Notes under the pieces: generated by a model
Database searches by the model: none
Seen by the model: the letters and a program-made list of their open reading frames with translations, nothing else
Told to the model about the DNA's origin: nothing
Translations under genes and position numbers: made by a program
Shown: positions 33,064 to 47,366 of the stretch, piece after piece
Position numbering within the stretch: position 1 is the stretch's first letter
Layout of the letters: each line of letters opens with the position of its first letter
NCBI RefSeq assembly: GCF_947496075.1
Contig: NZ_CANMBJ010000006.1
Coordinates: 729,001-793,000 of the forward strand
Direction: 5' to 3'
Source: an uncultured Tateyamaria sp.
Lineage (GTDB): Bacteria; Pseudomonadota; Alphaproteobacteria; Rhodobacterales; Rhodobacteraceae
DNA length: 64,000 nt

Positions 33064-33576
33064 GTGGATAGAGCCCAGAAAGAGAAAGTGGTCGAGGAAC
33101 TCGGCCAGATCTTTGAAAGCTCTGGCGTCGTCGTGGTTGCCCACTACGCCGGTCTGACAGTTGCCGAAATGCAGGACCTGCGCGCACGTGCCCGTGACGC
33201 GGAAGCTTCTGTTCGGGTTGCAAAAAACAGGCTCGCCAAGATCGCCCTGGACGGGAAGCCATGCGAAAGCATCGGTGATTACCTGACGGGCATGACCGTT
33301 CTGACCTTTTCCGAAGACCCCGTGGCAGCCGCCAAGGTGTCCGAGGACTTTGCCAAGGAAAACGACAAGTTCGTGATCCTGGGCGGGGCCATGGGTGAGA
33401 ACGCGTTGGACCGGGCCGGTGTGACGGCTGTGTCGAAGATGCCTTCGCGCGAGGAGCTTATCAGCACCATCGCGGGCATGCTTGGCGCACCTGCATCGAA
33501 CATCGCCGGGGCCATTGGCGCACCTGCAAGCAACATCGCCTCCGTTCTCTCGACCATCGAGGAAAAGGCGGCCTAA
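33064..33576 (+). CDS. rplJ: 50S ribosomal protein L10
   Basis: GTG 33064, seven bases after GGAG, begins (M)[18 protein letters not shown], the usual alphaproteobacterial L10 start; 170 residues. The L7/L12-binding C-terminal helix is at about 135-170, with a duplicated [21 protein letters not shown]10 anchors L7/L12 dimers on the ribosome stalk. It leads the rplJ-rplL-rpoB-rpoC run. The genes that usually precede it (rplK, rplA) are not in the window, where accessory genes stand instead. Confidence 0.97.
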   Translation: MDRAQKEKVVEELGQIFESSGVVVVAHYAGLTVAEMQDLRARARDAEASVRVAKNRLAKIALDGKPCESIGDYLTGMTVLTFSEDPVAAAKVSEDFAKENDKFVILGGAMGENALDRAGVTAVSKMPSREELISTIAGMLGAPASNIAGAIGAPASNIASVLSTIEEKAA

Positions 33577-33645
33577 GGCATTGTCTGATTGGCGTGCGGA
33601 CATCGCGCACGTTGGAACACACTGTAAACGGAAAGAGCTGATAAA

Positions 33646-34023
33646 ATGGCTGATCTGAAGAAACTGGCAGAAGAGATCGTTGGTCTGACCCTGCTGGAAG
33701 CACAAGAACTGAAAACCATCCTCAAGGACGAGTACGGCATCGAGCCCGCCGCTGGCGGCGCTGTGATGATGGCTGGTCCTGCTGACGGCGCTGGCGCTGC
33801 AGCTGAGGAAGAAAAGTCGGAATTCGACGTCGTCCTGAAAAACGCTGGCGCCTCCAAGATCAACGTGATCAAGGAAGTCCGCGGCATCACAGGCCTGGGC
33901 CTGAAAGAAGCCAAGGACCTGGTCGAAGCCGGTGGCAAGATCAAAGAAGGCTGCGGCAAAGACGAAGCCGAAGAGATCAAAGGCAAGCTGGAAGCAGCTG
34001 GCGCCGAGGTCGAACTGGCCTAA
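33646..34023 (+). CDS. rplL: 50S ribosomal protein L7/L12
   Basis: The 125 residues have an N-terminal dimer domain ([20 protein letters not shown]), an Ala/Gly hinge (about 40-55) and the C-terminal factor-binding domain, [20 protein letters not shown] and [14 protein letters not shown]. It recruits translation GTPases. It follows rplJ by 69 bases and is separated from rpoB by about 290 bases with small hairpins. Confidence 0.98.
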   Translation: MADLKKLAEEIVGLTLLEAQELKTILKDEYGIEPAAGGAVMMAGPADGAGAAAEEEKSEFDVVLKNAGASKINVIKEVRGITGLGLKEAKDLVEAGGKIKEGCGKDEAEEIKGKLEAAGAEVELA

Positions 34024-34198
34024 GTCCCGCTGGGACGGGGGCGCCTTTGTGCATCAAGGGCGACAGGGGTTCTTGCCGAATTCCACGCCCCCACTTGAAA
34101 ACGATGGGCTGGATGCGCATATCGCGCGTCCGGCCCGACCCGTCTTGGTAAGGGCTTTCCTGAAAAGTCTTTTCCAAGATGCGGTTTGAAAGGTCGGG

Positions 34199-34223
34199 AG
34201 GCCGCCGGTGGGACGGTGGCCAT
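34199..34223 (+). promoter_or_regulatory. Hairpin in the rplL-rpoB spacer
   Basis: AGGCCGCC-n8-GGTGGCC forms an imperfect 7-bp stem (one G-T pair) about 95 bases before rpoB. A partial terminator or RNase processing site is possible in this position, as in other bacteria. There is no T tract. Confidence 0.3.
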
Positions 34224-34316
34224 GAATTGACCTGAAACCCATCGTCTCACGGGTGCAGCGTGCCGGGGCCCGACGGCATTGCAGTGTCCAGAGAAACGCT
34301 GAAAGGTGACACCAGT

Positions 34317-38453
<4,137 letters not shown>

Positions 38454-38467
38454 CGGCGCAATCGTAA

Positions 38468-38485
38468 GGCGGGGTTAACCCCGCC
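38468..38485. repeat. 18-bp perfect palindrome between rpoB and rpoC
   Basis: GGCGGGGTTAACCCCGCC reads the same on both strands. It lies 15 bases after the rpoB stop and 45 before rpoC. As RNA it would form a 9-bp stem with almost no loop, or 7 bp with a TTAA loop. It resembles the GGCGGGGTT-type short palindromes scattered in many Rhodobacteraceae genomes. Confidence 0.7.
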
Positions 38486-38530
38486 CTACAGCTCCAATCT
38501 TCCCTCCGCTCCCCTTTCAAGGATTTGAAA

Positions 38531-41500
38531 ATGAACCAGGAACTGACAAACAACCCGTTCAACCCGCTGACGCCACCCAAGGTCTTTGATGAGATCAAGG
38601 TGAGCCTGGCGTCGCCCGAACGCATCCTCTCGTGGTCGTTTGGCGAGATCAAGAAGCCCGAGACCATCAACTACCGCACGTTCAAGCCCGAGCGTGATGG
38701 CCTGTTCTGTGCGCGTATCTTTGGCCCGATCAAGGATTATGAATGCCTGTGCGGCAAGTACAAGCGCATGAAGTATCGCGGCGTTGTCTGCGAGAAATGC
38801 GGTGTCGAAGTCACGCTGCAAAAGGTCCGCCGCGAGCGGATGGGCCACATCGAACTGGCGGCTCCCGTCGCGCACATCTGGTTTCTGAAATCGCTGCCCT
38901 CCCGTATTGGTTTGATGCTGGATATGACGCTGCGCGATCTGGAGCGTGTGCTGTACTTTGAAAACTACGTGGTGACCGAGCCGGGTCTGACCGACCTGTC
39001 CTATGGCCAGATGCTGTCGGAAGAAGAGTTCATGGACGCGCAGGACGCGTTCGGCATGGACGCCTTCACCGCCAATATCGGTGCCGAAGCGATCCGCGAG
39101 ATGCTGTCCCAGATCGACCTTGAGCAAGAGGCAGAGACCCTGCGCGCCGATCTGAAAGAGGCGACAGGCGAGCTGAAGCCCAAGAAGATCATCAAGCGCC
39201 TGAAAGTGGTGGAAAGCTTCCTGGAATCCGGCAACCGCCCGGAGTGGATGGTTCTGACCGTGATCCCCGTGATCCCGCCGGAACTGCGCCCGCTGGTGCC
39301 GCTGGATGGGGGCCGTTTTGCGACGTCCGACCTGAACGATCTGTATCGCCGGGTCATCAACCGGAACAATCGTCTGAAGCGTCTGATCGAACTGCGCGCG
39401 CCTGACATCATCGTCCGCAACGAAAAGCGGATGCTGCAGGAATCTGTCGATGCGCTGTTTGACAACGGCCGTCGCGGCCGCGTGATCACGGGTGCCAACA
39501 AGCGCCCGCTGAAATCGCTGTCGGACATGCTGAAAGGCAAGCAGGGTCGTTTCCGTCAGAACCTTTTGGGTAAGCGGGTCGACTTCTCGGGCCGTTCGGT
39601 CATCGTGACCGGGCCGGAACTGAAGCTGCATCAATGTGGTCTTCCGAAGAAGATGGCGCTGGAGCTGTTCAAGCCGTTCATCTATTCGCGGCTTGAGGCG
39701 AAGGGGCTGTCGTCCACCGTTAAGCAAGCCAAGAAACTGGTCGAGAAAGAGCGTCCCGAAGTTTGGGATATCCTTGACGAGGTAATCCGCGAACACCCTG
39801 TCATGCTGAACCGTGCGCCCACGCTGCACCGTCTTGGCATTCAGGCGTTCGAGCCCGTGCTGATCGAAGGCAAAGCCATCCAGTTGCACCCGCTCGTTTG
39901 TTCGGCTTTTAACGCCGACTTCGACGGTGACCAGATGGCTGTGCACGTCCCGCTGAGCCTTGAGGCGCAGCTTGAAGCACGCGTGCTGATGATGTCGACG
40001 AACAACGTTCTGTCGCCTGCAAACGGCGCGCCGATCATCGTTCCTTCGCAGGACATGATCCTGGGTCTCTACTATGTGACCCTGGAACGCGAAGGCATGA
40101 AGGGCGAAGGCATGGTCTTTGGTTCGATCGAGGAAGTGCAACACGCCCTCGACGCTGGTGTTGTGCACCTGCACTCAAAGATCACCGCTCGTGTTCCGCA
40201 AATCAACCCCGAAGGGCTTGAGGTGATGGAACGGTTCGAAACGACCCCGGGTCGTGTCCTTTTGGGTGCGCTTCTGCCGCTCAACAACAAGGCACCGTTT
40301 GCACTGGTGAACCGTCTTCTGCGGAAGAAGGAAGTGCAGCAGGTGATCGACACCGTCTACCGCTATTGTGGTCAGAAAGAGTCGGTCATCTTCTGTGACC
40401 AGATCATGACCATGGGCTTCCGTCACGCGTTCAAGGCGGGCATCTCGTTCGGCAAGGACGACATGCTGATCCCCGACACCAAGTGGACCATCGTGGATGA
40501 AACCCGCGATCAGGTGAAGGACTTTGAACAGCAGTACATGGACGGTCTGATCACCCAGGGCGAAAAGTACAACAAGGTGGTCGATGCCTGGTCGAAGTGT
40601 AACGATAAGGTCACCGACGCGATGATGGGCTCGATCTCGGCGGATCGTCGGGATGAGAGTGGCGCTGAAATGGAGCCGAACTCGGTCTACATGATGGCGC
40701 ACTCCGGTGCCCGTGGCTCGGTCACGCAGATGAAGCAGCTGGGCGGGATGCGCGGCCTGATGGCCCGTCCGAACGGCGACATCATCGAAACGCCCGTGAT
40801 CTCGAACTTCAAGGAAGGTCTGACCGTTCTTGAATACTTCAACTCGACCCACGGTGCGCGGAAAGGTCTGTCGGACACCGCTCTGAAGACGGCGAACTCG
40901 GGTTACTTGACCCGTCGTCTGGTGGACGTCGCACAGGACTGCATCGTGCGCGATCTGGACTGTGGCACCGAAAACGCCATCACTGCTGAAGCGGCCGTGA
41001 ATGACGGTGAGGTGGTTGCATCGCTGGCCGAGCGTGTGCTGGGCCGTGTTGCCGCCGATGACGTGCTCAAGCCCGGCACCGACGAGGTGATCTTGGCAGC
41101 CGGCACGTTGATCGACGAGCGTATGTCGGACGCCATCGAAGAGATGGGCGTGCAGTCGATGCGCATCCGGTCGCCGCTGACCTGTGAGGCCGAAGAAGGC
41201 GTGTGTACGATGTGCTATGGTCGTGACCTGGCGCGCGGCACCATGGTCAACACCGGTGAAGCGGTCGGCATCATTGCCGCCCAGTCCATCGGTGAACCGG
41301 GCACGCAGCTGACGATGCGGACCTTCCACATCGGCGGCGTTGCTCAAGGTGGCCAGCAGTCGTTCCTGGAAGCAAGTCAGGAAGGCAAGATCGTCTTTGA
41401 GAACGCGCAGACGCTGACTAACGCAGCAGGTCAGGTTCTGGTCATGGGCCGGAACATGAAACTGATCATCCAGGACGAGAACGGCGACGAGCGCGCCAAT

Positions 41501-42775
41501 CACAAACTGGGCTACGGTACGGCATTGTTCGTCACTGATGGTCAGGATGTAAAGCGTGGCGAAAAGCTGTTTGAGTGGGATCCCTACACTCTGCCGATCA
41601 TCGCGGAGAAAGCCGGTACTGCGAAATATGTCGACCTGGTTTCGGGCCTTGCGGTTCGCGACGAGACTGACGAAGCAACCGGCATGACCCAGAAGATCGT
41701 GATCGACTGGCGGACCGCACCGAAAGGCAACGAGCTGAAGCCGGAAATCATCCTTGTGGGTGAAGACGGTGAGCCCGTGCGGAACGATGCGGGCAACCCG
41801 ATCACTTACGCGATGTCCGTGGACGCGGTTCTGTCGGTGGAAGACGGTCAGGAGGTCGCCGCTGGTGACGTCGTGGCACGTATTCCGCGTGAAGGCGCCA
41901 AGACCAAGGACATCACCGGTGGTCTGCCACGTGTGGCTGAACTGTTCGAAGCCCGTCGTCCCAAGGATCACGCGATCATCGCCGAAATCGATGGTTACGT
42001 GCGCTTTGGCAAGGACTACAAGAACAAGCGCCGCATTGCGATTGAACCCGCCGACGAGACCATGGACAAGGTCGAGTACATGGTGCCCAAGGGCAAGCAC
42101 ATCCCGGTGGCCGAAGGCGACTTCATCCAGAAGGGTGACTACATCATGGATGGCAACCCCGCCCCCCATGACATCCTTGCCATCATGGGTGTCGAGGCCT
42201 TGGCCGACTACATGATCAACGAGGTGCAGGAGGTCTATCGTCTGCAGGGCGTGAAGATCAACGACAAGCACATCGAGGTCATCGTCCGGCAAATGCTCCA
42301 GAAATGGGAGATCGAGGACTCGGGCGACACCACGCTGCTGAAAGGTGAGCACGTGGACAAGCAGGAGTTCGATGCTGCGAATGAGAAGGCGCTGTCGAAA
42401 GGCGGACGGCCAGCTCAGGGTGGTCCGATCCTGTTGGGTATCACCAAGGCGTCACTGCAGACCCGGTCGTTCATCTCGGCTGCGTCCTTCCAGGAAACAA
42501 CCCGCGTGCTGACCGAAGCGTCGGTGCAGGGCAAGAAGGACAAGCTGGTCGGTCTGAAAGAGAACGTGATCGTGGGCCGTCTGATCCCTGCCGGGACCGG
42601 TGGTGCAACACAGTCCGTGCGCAAGATCGCATCGGACCGCGACAACGTCGTCATCGAAGCCCGTCGGGAAGAGGCCGAAGCGGCTGCTGCCCTGGCAGCA
42701 CCGGCTGCCGAAGATGTGGTGGGTGGCGATGTGTTCGACACGGTCATCGACCATTCGGAAGACAGCCGCGACTGA
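38531..42775 (+). CDS. rpoC: RNA polymerase beta' subunit
   Basis: ATG 38531 ([17 protein letters not shown]), after AAGGA, gives 1414 residues. The N-terminal zinc site is [15 protein letters not shown] and [10 protein letters not shown], the catalytic Mg site is [12 protein letters not shown] near 465, the trigger loop region is about 910-950, and the second zinc site is [15 protein letters not shown]. It is the last gene of the operon; a strong terminator follows 25 bases later. Confidence 0.99.
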   Translation: MNQELTNNPFNPLTPPKVFDEIKVSLASPERILSWSFGEIKKPETINYRTFKPERDGLFCARIFGPIKDYECLCGKYKRMKYRGVVCEKCGVEVTLQKVRRERMGHIELAAPVAHIWFLKSLPSRIGLMLDMTLRDLERVLYFENYVVTEPGLTDLSYGQMLSEEEFMDAQDAFGMDAFTANIGAEAIREMLSQIDLEQEAETLRADLKEATGELKPKKIIKRLKVVESFLESGNRPEWMVLTVIPVIPPELRPLVPLDGGRFATSDLNDLYRRVINRNNRLKRLIELRAPDIIVRNEKRMLQESVDALFDNGRRGRVITGANKRPLKSLSDMLKGKQGRFRQNLLGKRVDFSGRSVIVTGPELKLHQCGLPKKMALELFKPFIYSRLEAKGLSSTVKQAKKLVEKERPEVWDILDEVIREHPVMLNRAPTLHRLGIQAFEPVLIEGKAIQLHPLVCSAFNADFDGDQMAVHVPLSLEAQLEARVLMMSTNNVLSPANGAPIIVPSQDMILGLYYVTLEREGMKGEGMVFGSIEEVQHALDAGVVHLHSKITARVPQINPEGLEVMERFETTPGRVLLGALLPLNNKAPFALVNRLLRKKEVQQVIDTVYRYCGQKESVIFCDQIMTMGFRHAFKAGISFGKDDMLIPDTKWTIVDETRDQVKDFEQQYMDGLITQGEKYNKVVDAWSKCNDKVTDAMMGSISADRRDESGAEMEPNSVYMMAHSGARGSVTQMKQLGGMRGLMARPNGDIIETPVISNFKEGLTVLEYFNSTHGARKGLSDTALKTANSGYLTRRLVDVAQDCIVRDLDCGTENAITAEAAVNDGEVVASLAERVLGRVAADDVLKPGTDEVILAAGTLIDERMSDAIEEMGVQSMRIRSPLTCEAEEGVCTMCYGRDLARGTMVNTGEAVGIIAAQSIGEPGTQLTMRTFHIGGVAQGGQQSFLEASQEGKIVFENAQTLTNAAGQVLVMGRNMKLIIQDENGDERANHKLGYGTALFVTDGQDVKRGEKLFEWDPYTLPIIAEKAGTAKYVDLVSGLAVRDETDEATGMTQKIVIDWRTAPKGNELKPEIILVGEDGEPVRNDAGNPITYAMSVDAVLSVEDGQEVAAGDVVARIPREGAKTKDITGGLPRVAELFEARRPKDHAIIAEIDGYVRFGKDYKNKRRIAIEPADETMDKVEYMVPKGKHIPVAEGDFIQKGDYIMDGNPAPHDILAIMGVEALADYMINEVQEVYRLQGVKINDKHIEVIVRQMLQKWEIEDSGDTTLLKGEHVDKQEFDAANEKALSKGGRPAQGGPILLGITKASLQTRSFISAASFQETTRVLTEASVQGKKDKLVGLKENVIVGRLIPAGTGGATQSVRKIASDRDNVVIEARREEAEAAAALAAPAAEDVVGGDVFDTVIDHSEDSRD

Positions 42776-42797
42776 CCTGGGTCGCAGTTTGAAAATC

Positions 42798-42828
42798 AAA
42801 CCCCCGCCAGAGATGGCGGGGGTTTTCT
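42798..42828 (+). terminator. Rho-independent terminator after rpoC
   Basis: CCCCCGCC-n6-GGCGGGGG followed by TTTTCTTG and more T residues is a textbook terminator. It closes rplJL-rpoBC and separates it from the convergent sau operon. Confidence 0.95.
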
Positions 42829-42947
42829 TGTTTTTGTGCGCTGTGGAAGAGTGCGAGCCGCCCGTTCGCCCGCAATTGGGTCATCGCTGGTCCCGAGGCA
42901 TGTTTCTTTGGTTGCCGATGGTGAGAAGAAGGCCCGTTGAAGGGCGT

Positions 42948-44435
42948 TCAGATCAAGGATGCCAACTTGAGCCTTTGGATTTTCCCGGATGGTCCTTTCG
43001 GCAACTCCTTGAGAAAGTGGATGCTTTCCGGGGATTTGAATGCGCCAAGCCGTTGGTGGCACAGGGCGATCAAGGCAGCCTCTGAGAGCTGTGACCCGGG
43101 TTTGACGCTGACGGCAGCTTCGACCCGTTCACCATAGCTTTTGCAAGGGCGAGCGAAGGCAGCCGCTTCGATGATGTCCGGCTCGGAATAGAGAACCTCG
43201 TCAATCTCGCGGGGGGCGATGTTTTCACCCCCCTTGATGATCAGCTCTTTCAGGCGACCGGTCACGAAAACATAGCCGTCTTCGTCTATGTGCCCGAGAT
43301 CCCCGGTGCGGAGCCATTCTCCGGCAAAGGTTTTGGCTGTGGCCTCCGGGTTGTGCAGGTATTCGACCATCACGTTCGGGCCGCGAATGGCGATTTCACC
43401 CTCTTGCAGGGGCGGTGCATCCTCAAGATCGGCGGTCAGGATGCGCACCTTGTTGCCAAAGGCGATGCCGGGGGATCCGATTTTGCGTGTGCCGGGGGGG
43501 AGTGGGTTTGAAAGAATTTGCGCTGCGGTTTCGGTCAGTCCCATTGTCTCGATGATCGGAACCTTGAAACGCTCTTCAAAGGCGGATTGAGTCTCGACCG
43601 CCAGGGCGGAGGAGGCAGAGCGCCCAAATCTCAGCCGGGCGGAAACATCTGTGTTCGGGTTGGTGTCGCTGTGCAGAAGATGGCTGATGATTGTCGGCAC
43701 GACCGAGAACCAGGTTACCTTGGCACGGTCGGCCTGTTCCCAGAACTGGCTGGCTGAAAACTTGGCGGTCATCGCCAGCGATCCGCCAGAGACGAGTGAC
43801 CCCATCAAGGTGACGCAAAGCCCGTTGATGTGGTAGATTGGCAAAACGCAAAAGCCGCGATCCTTTGCCGATAAGTCATGTGCGATGGCAGTCGTCCATC
43901 CGCCCGCGAGCAGGCTGGCGTGTGCATGCACGACACCTTTTGGCTGACCGGTTGTGCCGGACGTGTACATCAGCAATGCATGCTGCGCGGCATCGAAAGT
44001 TGCCAACGACGCCCGCTGCGCCAGCATGTCTGGTTCAAGGATTGTCAGTCGGGTTGGTGCAACCCGAGCAATCACGTCCCTCTGACTGTCGTGGACAAAG
44101 GCGTAGCGCGCACCGCTGTGATCGAGGGCATAAGCGATTGCATCAGGGCCCGCCGCCAGATTGATCATGGTTGCCCGAAACCCACCATAAAGAGCGGCAT
44201 AGAGCGCCACGACACCGGCACGACCGTTGGGATGAACGATGGCTACGCTTTCGCCGGGGGCGACACCTTGCCCTGCCAGTCCTTCGGCCGCTGCTCGGGC
44301 CTCATCGCGCAGGGTTCGCCAATTAAGCGCATCCCCCGTTTCGGGGAACACAATCGCGACGCCACCCGTGTCTGCCCTGGCATCAAGCCAGTCCTTCACG
44401 GTGCCTTTGGGCGGCGTGTTCCGGTCAAGGATCAT
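42948..44435 (-). CDS. sauT: AMP-forming acyl-CoA ligase, probable sulfoacetate-CoA ligase
   Basis: The 495 residues are an ANL-family ligase: LLMYTSGTTGQPKGVV (P-loop), MGLTETAAQ, EWLRTGDLG and the C-terminal LIIKGGENIAPREIDEVLY with its catalytic Lys further on (GKIQRLK). The start overlaps the upstream aldehyde dehydrogenase stop (ATGA). In the known sulfoacetate pathway SauT forms sulfoacetyl-CoA, which SauS reduces to sulfoacetaldehyde. The fused order here, with a TTT transporter, supports that role. Ligases for malonate or other acids look alike, so the substrate is inferred from context. Confidence 0.68.
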   Translation of the reverse strand: MILDRNTPPKGTVKDWLDARADTGGVAIVFPETGDALNWRTLRDEARAAAEGLAGQGVAPGESVAIVHPNGRAGVVALYAALYGGFRATMINLAAGPDAIAYALDHSGARYAFVHDSQRDVIARVAPTRLTILEPDMLAQRASLATFDAAQHALLMYTSGTTGQPKGVVHAHASLLAGGWTTAIAHDLSAKDRGFCVLPIYHINGLCVTLMGSLVSGGSLAMTAKFSASQFWEQADRAKVTWFSVVPTIISHLLHSDTNPNTDVSARLRFGRSASSALAVETQSAFEERFKVPIIETMGLTETAAQILSNPLPPGTRKIGSPGIAFGNKVRILTADLEDAPPLQEGEIAIRGPNVMVEYLHNPEATAKTFAGEWLRTGDLGHIDEDGYVFVTGRLKELIIKGGENIAPREIDEVLYSEPDIIEAAAFARPCKSYGERVEAAVSVKPGSQLSEAALIALCHQRLGAFKSPESIHFLKELPKGPSGKIQRLKLASLI

Positions 44436-45835
44436 TGTCCGGCTTCGTTCCAGTAGTCGCCAAAAATCTCATCGAGTGCGGGTTCATTGGCCGGGATTTC
44501 CCGCACGATCTTGGTGGTTTGCATGAAGTGGCGCCAGTGCAGGTTGGTATCAATCGAATTGCCACCCCAAGACCCGCACCCCATCGACAGCGAAAAGGGC
44601 ATGCCATTGGTGAACGATCCGCCCGTGGCAAATGTATGGGCCTGATTGACGATCACCCGGCTGGTGGGGATTGCCTGTGCGAGGATCAATGGCCGGTCTT
44701 CCATTTGCGTATGTAGCCCGACGGAATGACCCGCGCCCTGATGCAACTCGATCTCGCGGGTGATGCGCACCGCATCCTCGAAATCCTTTGCACGATAGAC
44801 TGTCAGAACCCGGCTGAGTTTCTCGCCCGACAGCGGATGATCGGGCCCGATGCCTGATGTTTCGACGGCCAGATAGGATGTGTCGGCCGGCACCTCATCT
44901 GTCAGCCCGAGTGCGGCGATCATCTTGTCTGCGTCCTGCGCGATGGCCCTTGGGTTCAAGTGGCCTTTTACCCACAGCTTGGACGTGACCTTGGTTTCGT
45001 CTCGGATCAGCGCGCCGCCCGTGCGGGCCATTTCGGCGGCAAAGTCGTCATAGACCGCATCCACCACAACGACTGCGTTCTCGGATGAGCAGGAGGTGGC
45101 GTTGTCGAACGTCTTCGATGCTTTTATTTTCTCTGCTGCCGCTGCCAGATCTGCTGTTTCGTCAACGATCACCGCCACGTTGCCTGCCCCAACGGCGAGT
45201 GCGGGTGTGCCCGACGTATAGGCCCGTTTCACATTGTTCTGGCTGCCGGTGACGACGATCAGATCGGTGATCTCAAGTAGGCGCTGCGTCGTCTCCTTGG
45301 AGCCACGTCCGGGAATCATCTGGACAAGATCCTTGTCGATGCCCAGCTTGTCGAATTCGGCGTGGATATAGCCCAATAGTGTTTCGCAGGTCGGCACGCC
45401 TTTGGGGGAGGGCGAAACGACGATGGCGTTGCCACATTTCAACGCGTTGATGATGTTATTTGCAGGGGTCGCGCCCGGATTGGTCGAGGGCACCACCGCT
45501 CCGATGACACCAATGGGCCTGGCCACCTCGGTGATACCAGTGGTTGGGTCGTCGGCGATGACCCCATATGTCCGCGCCTCTTTGATGTCGCGCATCAGGC
45601 CAAGGGTCTTGCGATGGTTCTTGGTGATCTTGTCAGGCACATTTCCCAGGCCCGTGGTCTCAACCGCGAGCTCCGCCAAATGGCGGTTGCGAGCGGGTTC
45701 CATGATCGCCCATGCGGCGGCTTGGGCTGCGCGGTCATATGCTTGCTGTGATCCATTGCGTTCAAAGGCGACTTGCGCCGCCCGCGCGCGGGCTACGATG
45801 GCTTCCACGTCTGCAATGGGATCAATGGTGTTCAT
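44432..45835 (-). CDS. sauS: Acylating aldehyde dehydrogenase, probable sulfoacetaldehyde dehydrogenase
   Basis: The 467 residues are a CoA-acylating ALDH: VVPSTNPGATPANNIINALK, IVVTGSQNNVK and the nucleophile Cys in NATSCSSENAVVV. It is the EutE/AdhE-type short form without an ADH domain. RBS AGGACA precedes ATG. Together with the ligase it would interconvert an acyl-CoA and its aldehyde with NAD(P)H; sulfoacetyl-CoA is the likely substrate by analogy with SauS. The next enzyme, sulfoacetaldehyde acetyltransferase Xsc, is not in the window. Confidence 0.7.
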   Translation of the reverse strand: MNTIDPIADVEAIVARARAAQVAFERNGSQQAYDRAAQAAAWAIMEPARNRHLAELAVETTGLGNVPDKITKNHRKTLGLMRDIKEARTYGVIADDPTTGITEVARPIGVIGAVVPSTNPGATPANNIINALKCGNAIVVSPSPKGVPTCETLLGYIHAEFDKLGIDKDLVQMIPGRGSKETTQRLLEITDLIVVTGSQNNVKRAYTSGTPALAVGAGNVAVIVDETADLAAAAEKIKASKTFDNATSCSSENAVVVVDAVYDDFAAEMARTGGALIRDETKVTSKLWVKGHLNPRAIAQDADKMIAALGLTDEVPADTSYLAVETSGIGPDHPLSGEKLSRVLTVYRAKDFEDAVRITREIELHQGAGHSVGLHTQMEDRPLILAQAIPTSRVIVNQAHTFATGGSFTNGMPFSLSMGCGSWGGNSIDTNLHWRHFMQTTKIVREIPANEPALDEIFGDYWNEAGQ

Positions 45836-45889
45836 GGGTGTGTCCTGATTAGTGTGCAGCGCCCGCGAATCGGGCGCTGCACTTGTGAT

Positions 45890-46861
45890 TTAGAGACCGG
45901 CAAGCAGTTCTTCGAGTGTTGCCTGGCGCGCTGCCCACATTTTGAGCACTTCGTCGCGCGTCATGATGTTCATGGGCGAGCCGCCCGCGGCCATCCGGCT
46001 TTGCACCCGACCGTTTTCGAACATGGCGGGCACGGTTGTCGCCAGCTTGTCGATGATCGGCTGTGGCGTACCCTTGGGCACCATCACGCCGCGGAAGTTG
46101 ACCGACGCGTTGTCGATCTCAAAGCCCTGTTCCTTCATGGTGGGGACATCGGGCAGGAACTCTTCGTTCCGTTCCAGATCAAAGACGCCGAGGATTTTGA
46201 CGTTGCCCGCTTCACGCGCGCGGAATGCGTCGGACAGGTTGTTCACTCCGCCCAGTACTTCGCCTGCGATGACGGCACGCATCGCACCTGCGCCCCCTTT
46301 GTTGTTGGGGATGTAGGCGAGTTTCACGCCTGCTGCCTTTTCGAGCTGGAGCGCGGCAATGTGGTGACCCACGAACAAACCGGCACCAGAGAACGTCAAG
46401 CCGCCCGGGTTTTCCTTGGCATAGTTGACGACGTCTTCCATCGAGTTGAATGCGCTGTCCGCACCAACAACAAAGACCGCAGGGTCTGCGCCCCAGTTCG
46501 CAATCGGTTCAAAGCTGTCGGCAGAGTAGGATACGCCGCCTTCGATCGACTGCGCGATGAAGTGCGGGATGTTGTAAGCACCCAGCGTGTAGCCGTCAGC
46601 CTCGGCTTCGGAGGCGAACCAGTTCCAGCCGACGCGGCCACCCGCGCCGGGACGGTTGACGATGGCAATGGGCATGCCAAGCGCATCTTCATTCCCGGCG
46701 GTCATTGTGACGATGCGCGCCTGGAAATCCGTCGCACCACCGGCACCGTAGCTGACCATCATCAGGATGGGCCGTTCTGGATAGGCTTCATGGCCATCGG
46801 CATGCGCCGACCCCGCCATTGCGGCGAGTGCAAGCGCCGCCCCTGTGATCCATTTTTTCAT
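45890..46861 (-). CDS. TTT transporter solute-binding protein, TctC family
   Basis: The 323 residues have a signal peptide (1-22, ending SAHA) and the TctC/Bug fold: PILMMVSYGAGGATDFQARI and IVNRPGAGGRVGWNW at the ligand site, plus the region LTFSGAGLFVGHHIAAL. It captures a carboxylate in the periplasm for the TctAB permease encoded just upstream in the same operon. By context the ligand is sulfoacetate. Confidence 0.88.
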   Translation of the reverse strand: MKKWITGAALALAAMAGSAHADGHEAYPERPILMMVSYGAGGATDFQARIVTMTAGNEDALGMPIAIVNRPGAGGRVGWNWFASEAEADGYTLGAYNIPHFIAQSIEGGVSYSADSFEPIANWGADPAVFVVGADSAFNSMEDVVNYAKENPGGLTFSGAGLFVGHHIAALQLEKAAGVKLAYIPNNKGGAGAMRAVIAGEVLGGVNNLSDAFRAREAGNVKILGVFDLERNEEFLPDVPTMKEQGFEIDNASVNFRGVMVPKGTPQPIIDKLATTVPAMFENGRVQSRMAAGGSPMNIMTRDEVLKMWAARQATLEELLAGL

Positions 46862-46901
46862 TTTATTCCTCCCTTGGGGTTAAATCTGCCGCTTTTGCGG
46901 T

Positions 46902-47366
46902 TCAGAAAAAAATCTCTCGCGGTGTGAAGACATTCAGCAATGCCGCGAAGAGGCCGTACATGACCGCCATGAAACCGGCGGTGATGAGTATCCGTTTGAT
47001 CCAGCTTTTGATGTCTGAATGCGGGGCCGGATCGTAGAGCGATACAAGCACAAAGAAGGCGATGGTGGTTGCCGTGTAGAACCCCAGCCCCTTGGCCGCC
47101 CAGAAGACATAGATGATCGCAACAATCAGCCCCGGCAGCATCTTACGCATTGCGTCTGCGCTGATCCCGTTCCCGACTTTTGTCCGACCAAGGATGGCCT
47201 TTGCGAACGTCCAGATGGCGAGAACCGCAAAGACGGATGAGATCAGTCGTGGGAAGACAAATGCGTCTGCTGGTTCCTGCGTGAAACTGATGTAAGCGAC
47301 GCTGATGCCAACCCCGGCGATAAGACCCGAGGCGATGATGTGCTGGCTGCGGGGCAGATCGCTCAT
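46902..47366 (-). CDS. TTT transporter small membrane subunit, TctB family
   Basis: The 154-residue protein has four TM segments (about 13-30, 38-56, 78-108, 122-148), the normal TctB build. Its start overlaps the TctA stop by four bases. It partners the large subunit and the binding protein at 45890. Confidence 0.85.
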   Translation of the reverse strand: MSDLPRSQHIIASGLIAGVGISVAYISFTQEPADAFVFPRLISSVFAVLAIWTFAKAILGRTKVGNGISADAMRKMLPGLIVAIIYVFWAAKGLGFYTATTIAFFVLVSLYDPAPHSDIKSWIKRILITAGFMAVMYGLFAALLNVFTPREIFF

